Source of the DNA: CAZRKC01 sp964600665
GTDB taxonomy: Bacteria; Bacillota; SLNR01
NCBI GenBank assembly: GCA_964600665.1
Contig: CAZRKC010000051.1
Span: 1-10,791, forward strand
DNA length: 10,791 nucleotides
Direction of reading: 5' to 3'
Both the position numbers and the translations under genes were made by a program. Below, in pieces: positions 1 to 5,694 of the stretch. A model generated the notes under the pieces. That model saw nothing but the letters and a program-made list of their open reading frames with translations, made no database searches and was not told the origin of the DNA. Each line of letters opens with the position of its first letter. Positions within the stretch are counted from its first letter, which is position 1.

Positions 1-110
1 TGATTTTATTGAAAGCTTATCGAAGTTAGCAGGACCGTCTCAGATTGTAGGAGAATTCTCATTATTTATTTTCCTACAGTAACTGGACACTATCCTGAAT
101 GAGACTCTAC
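1..110. other. Unassigned stretch at left edge, possible tail of an upstream gene
   Basis: Only one + frame is open from the left edge. It runs from base 2 to a TAA at 80-82 and ends in the residues GEFSLFIFLQ; I do not recognise it, and 26 residues are too few to call it coding. The stretch also contains nested inverted repeats. TGTAGGA (46-52) pairs with TCCTACA (72-78), and GTCTCA (37-42) pairs with TGAGAC (100-105). No T-run follows either, so a terminator is not well supported. Confidence 0.25.
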
Positions 111-139
111 TTGAAAACCATCAGCCACTGTGGTATAAT
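111..139 (+). promoter_or_regulatory. Sigma-A promoter (TTGAAA-N17-TATAAT)
   Basis: The -35 box TTGAAA is at 111-116 and a perfect TATAAT -10 box is at 134-139, separated by the optimal 17 bases. Transcription would start near 146, just ahead of the YqzL-like micro-ORF. It would then continue through the T-box leader, because I see neither a terminator nor a clear second promoter between them. This is therefore the best candidate promoter for the whole T-box transcript. Confidence 0.75.
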
Positions 140-183
140 CCGTATAAGGCATACCCAGTAAGTCCGTGAAGGGAAGTGTCCTG

Positions 184-273
184 ATGGTTCGAGCAGAATT
201 ATTTTGGCGAATTTTCGAAATGACTGGATCCATCACAGCTTATCTTCTTTATAGGCAAATGATTTTGCAGTAA
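184..273 (+). CDS. YqzL-like micro-protein (29 aa)
   Basis: This is a 29-codon reading frame, ATG at 184 to TAA at 271. A GAAGGGA ribosome-binding site at 168-174 lies 9 bases before the start, and a strong promoter lies upstream. The core residues (W at 8, F at 11, MTGSITAYLLYRQM at 13-26) closely match the pattern I know for the small Firmicute protein YqzL, which has W-K-x-F-x-x-TG-x-I-x-x-YLL-[YF]-K. The function of that family is not established to my knowledge. In Bacillus the homologue sits near recO; here it precedes the Phe T-box. The match is from memory of the family, so the function is left open, but the combination of promoter, Shine-Dalgarno site and family-like sequence makes a real gene likely. 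Confidence 0.72.
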   Translation: MVRAELFWRIFEMTGSITAYLLYRQMILQ

Positions 274-291
274 AAACATACATTGTAGGCA

Positions 292-523
292 ATGATTGAG
301 AGAAGTAAGCTTAACGCGGCCTTACAGGGAGTGTCAGTCATGGACTGAAAGCTGACACAAGCATGATAAGCTGAAATTCGCTCATAAGCCGCAGGCTGAA
401 TTTTATTAAGCTACGTCGGAACCCGTCGTTATGCGGGAGCACTAAATCGTGCATACGAGCGAACTCTCTCAGAATTAGTCGGGGTGGCACCGCGGAGATA
501 TCCGTCCTTTTATGGGCGGTTTT
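292..523 (+). promoter_or_regulatory. T-box riboswitch, phenylalanine-specific (TTC specifier)
   Basis: This is a tRNA-sensing leader RNA that lets transcription continue when uncharged tRNA-Phe binds. Stem I can be drawn directly. The basal helix is TGAG (297-300) with CTCA (381-384). AGTA (304-307) lies opposite GAA (373-375), the usual specifier-loop motif. The next helix is AGCTTA (308-313) with TAAGCT (367-372). The distal hairpin is GTGTCAG (331-337) with CTGACAC (352-358). In the specifier loop GAA-A-TTC-G, the triplet at 377-379 is TTC, a Phe codon, followed by a purine. The T-box proper, GGGGTGGCACCGCGG at 481-495, is the conserved antiterminator element that pairs with the tRNA acceptor end. 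The intended target is pheST, which is broken here. No disabling lesion is visible in the leader itself. Confidence 0.93.
502..523 (+). terminator. T-box intrinsic terminator
   Basis: CCGTCC (502-507) pairs with GGGCGG (514-519), including one G-T pair, across a 6-base loop. A TTTT run at 520-523 and further T-rich sequence follow. It lies immediately 3' of the T-box element, as expected for the terminator that competes with the antiterminator. Confidence 0.85.
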
Positions 524-546
524 GTTATTTTATGGAGGGAATTGAT

Positions 547-1060
547 ATGAAAGAAGCGTTTAATCGGTGAAAACAAATTGCTGAGGGTGAGGTACTCCTA
601 TGTGAAACCCTCAATGAACCCAATAAACTTTTTTAATTATTTGGGAAAGAAAGGCGAGCTGACAAAGATACTGCGAGATATGAGGCGTTTGTCAGTTGAG
701 GATAGGCCTATCGTTGGACAAATTGCAAATGATGTAAAGAATCAGATTAATCAACTTTTGTGCGAAAAAGCGCAATTACTGAGTGCTTCTGAAGAAGGTA
801 GGCGATTTGCTGATGAAGTCATTGATGTTACTTTACCGGGTCGACCCGTTCACATTGGAAAGAAACGCCTGATCACCCGTACAATGGATGAAAGGAAAGA
901 AATTATCATAGGCATGGGATGTTCAGTAGACTATTGTCCCGATATCGAATCGGATTATTATTGTTTTGAGGCACTAAATATTCCTAAGAATCATCCAGCA
1001 AGTCATATGCAAGATTCAAACTTAATCTTCCCAGATATTGTGTTTCGAACCCATACTTCA
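547..1060 (+). pseudogene. pheS: Phenylalanyl-tRNA synthetase alpha subunit, degraded and truncated
   Basis: PheS forms the catalytic half of the PheRS heterotetramer. The original start is the ATG at 547, with GGAGG at 534-538. The first frame reads MKEAFNR, then a TGA at 568-570 (one base from CGA, Arg), then KQIAEGEVLLCETLNEPNKLF. An extra T in the T6 run at 629-634 shifts the frame. The next frame resumes with NYLGKKGELTKILR, the typical PheS N-terminal coiled-coil entry. It continues through LPGRP, IIIGMG, SDYYCFEALNIPKNHPA, HMQDS and FRTHTS, all standard PheS landmarks, although the substrate-loop region is already divergent. After RTHTS (ending at 1060) PheS similarity stops abruptly, about halfway through a normal ~340-residue protein. 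The motif 2 and motif 3 catalytic regions are absent. One nonsense codon, one frameshift and one large deletion make this a clear pseudogene. Confidence 0.92.
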
Positions 1061-1250
1061 GTGATGAGAATATTGTCTTATTTGATTTGTATCAGAGAGA
1101 TCAGGTGCCAGAAACAAAAAGAGCCTTGCATATTTCCTGACATTTAGAAGTAAGAATCGAACATTGACTGATGATGATGTAGGTGAAATGATAGATAGCA
1201 TCGTCGCCGTATTAGAACAAAATTATCAAATCATACTCAGATCGATATAA
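1061..1250 (+). pseudogene. pheT: Phenylalanyl-tRNA synthetase beta subunit, 3' remnant only
   Basis: In a different frame from the pheS remnant, the codons from about 1063 to the TAA at 1248-1250 read DENIVLFDLYQRDQVPETKR, then ALHIFLTFRS, then RTLTDDDVGEMIDSIVAVLE and a final ILRSI. This is the C-terminal anticodon-binding (FDX-ACB) domain of PheT: LFDxY, the LTF-x-S strand, and the near-invariant RTLTD-[DE]-[DE]-V are all visible. Only ~62 codons survive out of the usual ~800. The remnant starts immediately after pheS RTHTS, so one deletion removed the 3' half of pheS and nearly all of pheT. No start codon or ribosome-binding site serves it. The surviving frame is clean, suggesting the loss is not very old. 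Confidence 0.9.
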
Positions 1251-1255
1251 ACTCG

Positions 1256-1281
1256 AAAGCCAAGCGACCCTTGGCTTTTTG
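1256..1281 (+). terminator. Intrinsic terminator after the pheT remnant
   Basis: AAAGCCAAG (1256-1264) pairs perfectly with CTTGGCTTT (1270-1278) over a 5-base loop, with a T5 run at 1276-1280. It lies six bases after the pheT stop codon and was presumably the original pheST operon terminator. It separates the T-box transcript from zapA. Confidence 0.88.
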
Positions 1282-1310
1282 TTTGCAGAACGTTCTCATA
1301 AATGATAAAC

Positions 1311-1333
1311 TGTGATTGTGAAGCATAATCACA
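1311..1333. promoter_or_regulatory. Perfect inverted repeat upstream of zapA (operator-like)
   Basis: TGTGATT (1311-1317) and AATCACA (1327-1333) form a perfect 7-base inverted repeat with a 9-base spacer, 22 bases before the zapA start. It overlaps the interval where a zapA promoter must lie, if there is one. The only promoter-like boxes I find are weak (TTGCAG at 1283 and TAAACT at 1306, 17 bases apart). The repeat could be a protein-binding site or a small 5'-UTR hairpin; the sequence alone does not decide. Confidence 0.35.
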
Positions 1334-1354
1334 TCAATGACCGGAGGGATGTAT

Positions 1355-1618
1355 ATGAGCGAGAAAAAGACACGGACCTCAGTGGTTATTTACGGTGAAG
1401 AATACAATATTCGCGGTGACATGACAGCAGAGCACATTGAAGCATTGGCTAGATATGTTGACAGAAAAATGCGCCAAATAGGCGGCCATGAAAACCGACT
1501 ATCTGTTAGTAAAGTGGCAGTTTTAGCCTCACTCAACATTGCAGAAGAGTTATTTAAACTCCAACGCGAATATAACAGAATGGTCTCTATTTTTGAAAGG
1601 AAAGATAAAAATGGATAG
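1355..1618 (+). CDS. zapA: Cell division protein ZapA
   Basis: ZapA is a small cytoplasmic protein that binds FtsZ and promotes bundling of protofilaments at the division ring. The 87-residue product has the usual architecture. An N-terminal beta-rich part (TSVVIYGEEYNIRGDMTAEHI) includes the family's I-x-G-x-x-Y-x-I-R-G pattern. It is followed by YVDRKM and a long C-terminal helix (VSKVAVLASLNIAEELFKLQ) that mediates coiled-coil dimerisation. I chose the ATG at 1355 over the one at 1337 because GGAGGG at 1343-1348 is a good ribosome-binding site six bases before it and lies inside the longer version. It is the first gene of the five-gene cluster; cvpA follows 26 bases after its stop. zapA next to pheT and cvpA is a conserved Firmicute arrangement, also seen in Bacillus. 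Confidence 0.92.
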   Translation: MSEKKTRTSVVIYGEEYNIRGDMTAEHIEALARYVDRKMRQIGGHENRLSVSKVAVLASLNIAEELFKLQREYNRMVSIFERKDKNG

Positions 1619-1644
1619 ATATGGTTTCAGCAGGGGGCAATGAT

Positions 1645-2193
1645 ATGAATTATTTAGATATCATCATCTTGCTATTTGTGGGGTTCAATTTTGTTGGAGG
1701 TCTGGCGAAAGGTTTTATCAGACAGTTAGTTGCGCTGGGGGGAATCCTCCTTGGCCTATTTGTGGCGTTTTATTATCATGTTACAGTTGCTGAAAATCTT
1801 GATCGGATTATTAAGATTCGCGATTTTATTTCGGAACGATTCAATATCGCTACAGAATTATTGCCAACCCTTCCGGATTCAGTTTTATCGGTTGTAACAC
1901 TCATAGTAATATTTATGGTTACCGCACTCATCGCTTCATTGGTTGGGCATTTACTGTTAGGTGTTGTTAAATTAGCAAAGATGTCACCCATTGACAAGAT
2001 CGGTGGTGGCGCGGTAGGACTTGCTAAAGGTGTATTTATTGCCATGATAGTCGTTCAATTACTTGGACTATTTCCTGCCGGATCAGTTTTCATGGATGCA
2101 CTAGATCAATCAATCTTTGCCCCCATGCTAAACAAGTATGCGCCTTCTGTATTTCAGGAGATACAGGAGATAATTATCAACCGTGGGATTTAG
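1645..2193 (+). CDS. cvpA: CvpA family integral membrane protein
   Basis: The 182-residue product has four hydrophobic segments at about 2-20, 26-46, 80-108 and 122-146, the topology of the CvpA (colicin V production) family. Family-typical residues are the opening N-x-x-D (here MNYLD), the G-x-x-[KR]-G-F-x-[RK]-Q turn between the first two segments (LAKGFIRQLVALGG at 20-33), and GGxxGLxKG (120-129) leading into the last segment. In enterobacteria CvpA is linked to colicin V export and envelope stress; its role in Firmicutes is not settled. I prefer the ATG at 1645 to the one at 1621. The run AGGGGG at 1632-1637 is correctly placed for 1645, and the extra N-terminal residues MVSAGGND are not family-like. 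It lies between zapA and the metalloenzyme gene. Confidence 0.88.
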   Translation: MNYLDIIILLFVGFNFVGGLAKGFIRQLVALGGILLGLFVAFYYHVTVAENLDRIIKIRDFISERFNIATELLPTLPDSVLSVVTLIVIFMVTALIASLVGHLLLGVVKLAKMSPIDKIGGGAVGLAKGVFIAMIVVQLLGLFPAGSVFMDALDQSIFAPMLNKYAPSVFQEIQEIIINRGI

Positions 2194-2231
2194 TTACCTC
2201 GTAACCATACGACCAGCAAGGGGTGAAATAA

Positions 2232-3167
2232 GTGTCAATTGGATTCATTTTCATTGATGGATTTGGCATGGGAGATGATGACCCAGAAACAAATCCTTTC
2301 TTTCATGCCCAAACGCCCTTCTTAGATAAATTACTACAAGGATTTAGATTGACACGTGTAATCGAGGAAATCACAATGTCTAATTACAGAATCATCCCTA
2401 CTGATGCCAACCTTGATACAGCAGGGTTACCGCAAAGTGCAACCGGACAAACATCATTATTGACTGGCAAGAACGCTGCTCAAATAATTGGGAGGCATTT
2501 AAATGGATATCCGTCTCCAAACCTTGTGAATTTGATTAATGAACAGAACATACTGAAGTATTTCGTGAATAGTGGGGCAGATGTTATATTGGCAAATGCA
2601 TACAGCCCTGAGTATTTTGAAATGATCGAAACGGGTAAAAGAAAGCATGCAGCCATTGCGATTGCAAGTATGTCAGCAAACTTGCCTTTTTTGTCCATAG
2701 ATGACATGTGTCAAGGTAATGCAGTCTACCAGGACATCACAAATCGACTCCTCATCGATCGAGGGCATCAAGTTAACCGTCGCACCCCGAATGAAGCTGG
2801 AAAATTGATGGCAAAAATCATTGAGAATCACGATTTTACGATGTTCGAGTACTTTCAATCAGATATTATTGGCCACAAACAGTGTCTAGCAGATGCAGTA
2901 GAAATCATTGAGACACTGGATGCCTTTATGGGAAGTCTGATGAATACCCTCAGTTGGGCAGATAATACAATTATTATCACAAGTGATCATGGCAATATTG
3001 AAAATTATCGGATCAAAACACACACGCGTAATCCTGTACCTACAATGGTGTTGGGTGATTTAATCGGTGTGATGAGAGAGAAAATATGTTCGATCACGGA
3101 TGTATTTGAATATCTTAAGTTAATCCACCAAATGTCAAAAGAAAAGAGGAAAGTCAATGACTCATAA
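2232..3167 (+). CDS. Phosphoglycerate mutase / alkaline phosphatase-superfamily metalloenzyme, substrate unknown
   Basis: The 311-residue protein carries the metal-binding framework of the alkaline phosphatase superfamily, in the version used by cofactor-independent phosphoglycerate mutase-like enzymes. It has an N-terminal strand ending in an Asp (FIFIDGFGMG, D9) and a nucleophile loop, GLPQSATGQTSLLTG (65-79), with S69 or T71 as likely nucleophile. These are followed by D211 and H215 (SDIIGHKQ), D252 and H253 (TSDHGNIE) and H264 (THTRNP). It is much shorter than real phosphoglycerate mutases (~510 residues) and lacks their inserted domain, so a glycolytic role is unlikely. The substrate cannot be read from the sequence. 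The start is a GTG with AAGGGGTG at 2218-2225. The gene overlaps the next one by 11 bases, implying translational coupling. No signal peptide is seen, so it is probably cytoplasmic. Confidence 0.82.
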   Translation: MSIGFIFIDGFGMGDDDPETNPFFHAQTPFLDKLLQGFRLTRVIEEITMSNYRIIPTDANLDTAGLPQSATGQTSLLTGKNAAQIIGRHLNGYPSPNLVNLINEQNILKYFVNSGADVILANAYSPEYFEMIETGKRKHAAIAIASMSANLPFLSIDDMCQGNAVYQDITNRLLIDRGHQVNRRTPNEAGKLMAKIIENHDFTMFEYFQSDIIGHKQCLADAVEIIETLDAFMGSLMNTLSWADNTIIITSDHGNIENYRIKTHTRNPVPTMVLGDLIGVMREKICSITDVFEYLKLIHQMSKEKRKVNDS

Positions 3168-5679
3168 GTTTGAGCTCTTATCCCCAGCAGGGGAATGGGA
3201 TTCATTAATTGCTGCCATTGAAAATGGAGCAGATGCGGTATATATTGGTGGCAAATCGTTCAGCGCAAGGAGTTTTGCTGGAAATTTTAATCAAGAGGAA
3301 GTTGAACGGGCCACACAGTATGCCCACAGTAAATCTAGAAAAATTTATGTCGCAGTAAATACGCTATTATTTGACCGTGAGATGGAAGATGCGCTGCAAT
3401 ATGTAAATTTCCTCTATGAAACGGGTGTAAATGCTGTAATTTTGCAGGACTACGGTTTGGCCTCCTTAGTCAAACAGTTCCTTCCCGACATGCCGATGCA
3501 TGCAAGTACTCAAATGACAAGCCATAATCTACAGACGATCATGATGTTGGAAAAATTGGGCTTTCAACGTGCGATACTTGAGCGACAATTAAATTTGGAA
3601 CAGATCCGTCACATCACATCCAATTCGAATATTGAGATTGAGGTCTTTGCACATGGGGCTCTTTGCATTTCGTACTCAGGCCAATGTTTAATGAGCAGCA
3701 TTATCGGTGGTCGAAGCGGGAACAGAGGTAAATGTGCTCAACCGTGTCGATTTGAATATCAACTGCTGGACAAAAAAGGGAACCATTTGGTTGAAGCCTT
3801 AGGACCATATTTATTGAGCACAAAAGACTTGTTTTTATTAGAAAGAATTCCTGACTTAGTGTTGAGCGGTGCTTCTGGCATCAAGATTGAGGGGCGGATG
3901 AAACGACCAGAATATGTTGCAATTGTGACGAGAATCTACCGGAAAGCCATTGACTTGTATATGAACGATCCCGAAAAATTCACAGTATCATCTGAAGATG
4001 AGAGGCAACTGAGACAAATATTTAACCGTGATTTCACTGAAGGGTTTTTTAGCGAGCAAACGGGTACAAATCTGATGAGTTTTAAGAGACCGAATAATCG
4101 CGGCGTTTTAATCGGGAGGGTCATCAAAGCAGATTGGCCCAAAAATGAAGTCTTGATAAAACTGGAAGAAACCGTACGAATCGGCGACGGTGTTGAGGTT
4201 TGGGTTAGTATTGGTGGAAGAAACGGATTCACAATTCAAAGCATGAAAGTTAATCATGATGTCCGAGAAGAGGCTTATGACGGCGAGACTGTTTCAATTT
4301 CAACAGATGCCCGCGTGCAGGTTGGGGATCGAGTATTTCGCACTTTTGATAGGCGATTGATGCATGAAGCACAAACATCGTATCAAGGCATCGATACGGA
4401 GGTTAAGGTTCCAATTCAGTTCCATGTAGTTGGTAAGGTTGGGCACCCATTAAAACTATTAGCGAAAGATTTTAATGGAAATGAGGTTGAAGTTGAGAGT
4501 GATGAATGTCTACAACAAGCAACAAAGCGACCAATGACATTCGAAATGGTCAGAAAACAACTTGATAAGACAGGTGGGACTCGGTTCATTGTGACGGGAT
4601 ACACATGGGATCTTGATCAGGACATTTTTGTAGCCGTTAGCATCGTGAATGATTTGAGGAGAAAGGCGTTAGAGTTGTTGATATCGCTGCATAGTGATGA
4701 TAAGAAAAAGGCTGATGAAGGTATCTGGAGATGGCATAACCCTGCCGAATCCACACATATGCAAAACAATTTTCATATACCGAAGCTATCTGTAACGGTA
4801 TCGGACATCAATGGTCTGAAAGCAGCTATCAAAGCAGGGGCTAGTGTTGTCTATTTTTCCATGGATCATAGACAGTCAGATGCTGATGTTCTTTTGAGTG
4901 AATGGGAGTCAATATCTCAACTTGCGAAGCAGCATGAATGTGAAGTCGTATCCAGTTTCTCTTCGATTACGAAAGATAATGAGTTTGGTGAGTTATCTCA
5001 AGTGATGAAGTATTTTGGAAGTTCACAAGCCATCATGGCCGCTAACCTAGGGGTTCTAAAATATGCGAAAGATTTCAATGAACGGGCGGTATATTTTGAT
5101 TACCCATTATACGTATTCAATAGTATTACTGCCGAGGCATTTAAGGATATCGGCGCAAAGCGAATTACTTTATCACCTGAATTAACGCTGGAGCAGATAA
5201 AGAAGTTAAGGATTCCATCTGATGTGGAAACGGAATGTCTTGTTCATGGCCGGTTGCAGATCATGATAACAGATCATTGCTTGTCATCACTAGCAATTCG
5301 TGAAACGAGGCAAGGTGAGGAGTCGTGCAATATGTCATGTAAGCATGATGATCTCATTCTCAAAGATAGTGCGGGCTATCAGTTCCCGGTTAGTTTTGAC
5401 TCAAAATGTCGGATGCATGTTTATAACTCAAGAGAACTTTGCTTATATGACAATCTTTATGACATCTGTAACGCCCCAGTCGACATTATTCGAATCGAAG
5501 CAAAAGATCGGAATGTTGAGTATATCCAACAAGTTGTTGCGATCTATTCACATTGGCTTGAAAGGGCAGCATCAGGAGAGTTTCTATCAGTAAGAGAAAT
5601 ATCCGCAAGTAAATACATCCTTGAAGAACTCAGCGAGAATGGAATCACGAAAGGTCATTACTTTCGCGGTGTGGAATAG
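3157..5679 (+). CDS. U32 family protein with DUF3656 (collagenase-like) segment
   Basis: This 840-residue protein is the long form of family U32. Members were once called collagenase-like peptidases; characterised relatives such as RlhA and TrhP act in RNA hydroxylation, and UbiU/UbiV in quinone hydroxylation. The N-terminal TIM-barrel-like domain (1-~260) starts ELLSPAGEWDSLIAAIENGADAVYIGG. It contains the signature VFAHGALC...SGQC...GRSGNRGKCAQPC, with C170, C177, C193 and C197 spaced C-x6-C-x15-C-x3-C. This is the iron-sulfur ligand spacing I recall for the family. Residues ~300-510 hold the DUF3656-type middle. A second, divergent U32-like half (~540-840) follows, with ECLVHGR, DHC, EESCNMSC and the FPVSFDSKCRMHVYNS run. 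A ribosome-binding site, AAGAGGAAAG, precedes the ATG, which overlaps the previous gene. An RNA-modification role is the best inference; protease activity is doubtful. Confidence 0.87.
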   Translation: MTHKFELLSPAGEWDSLIAAIENGADAVYIGGKSFSARSFAGNFNQEEVERATQYAHSKSRKIYVAVNTLLFDREMEDALQYVNFLYETGVNAVILQDYGLASLVKQFLPDMPMHASTQMTSHNLQTIMMLEKLGFQRAILERQLNLEQIRHITSNSNIEIEVFAHGALCISYSGQCLMSSIIGGRSGNRGKCAQPCRFEYQLLDKKGNHLVEALGPYLLSTKDLFLLERIPDLVLSGASGIKIEGRMKRPEYVAIVTRIYRKAIDLYMNDPEKFTVSSEDERQLRQIFNRDFTEGFFSEQTGTNLMSFKRPNNRGVLIGRVIKADWPKNEVLIKLEETVRIGDGVEVWVSIGGRNGFTIQSMKVNHDVREEAYDGETVSISTDARVQVGDRVFRTFDRRLMHEAQTSYQGIDTEVKVPIQFHVVGKVGHPLKLLAKDFNGNEVEVESDECLQQATKRPMTFEMVRKQLDKTGGTRFIVTGYTWDLDQDIFVAVSIVNDLRRKALELLISLHSDDKKKADEGIWRWHNPAESTHMQNNFHIPKLSVTVSDINGLKAAIKAGASVVYFSMDHRQSDADVLLSEWESISQLAKQHECEVVSSFSSITKDNEFGELSQVMKYFGSSQAIMAANLGVLKYAKDFNERAVYFDYPLYVFNSITAEAFKDIGAKRITLSPELTLEQIKKLRIPSDVETECLVHGRLQIMITDHCLSSLAIRETRQGEESCNMSCKHDDLILKDSAGYQFPVSFDSKCRMHVYNSRELCLYDNLYDICNAPVDIIRIEAKDRNVEYIQQVVAIYSHWLERAASGEFLSVREISASKYILEELSENGITKGHYFRGVE

Positions 5680-5694
5680 GCAGGGGGAACGAAA

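Noticed and set aside
376..378. ATT (Ile) as the T-box specifier
   Set aside because: ATT directly follows GAA, but the downstream remnant is pheS. TTC one base later is a Phe codon followed by a purine, as in other T-boxes.
578..1147. A 189-codon open frame that could be taken as an intact hypothetical protein
   Set aside because: Its first codon is TTG without a ribosome-binding site, its middle is PheS in frame, and its last ~28 codons are pheT read in the wrong frame. It is the open part of the pheST ruin, not a gene.
1311..1333. A Crp-type binding site (TGTGA...TCACA)
   Set aside because: The half sites are 13 bases apart instead of the 6 required for that family, so only a generic operator-like repeat is claimed.
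2193..2205. Hairpin GTTAC-ctc-GTAAC after cvpA as a terminator
   Set aside because: The stem has only 5 pairs with no T-run, and the downstream gene begins 27 bases later with its own good ribosome-binding site.
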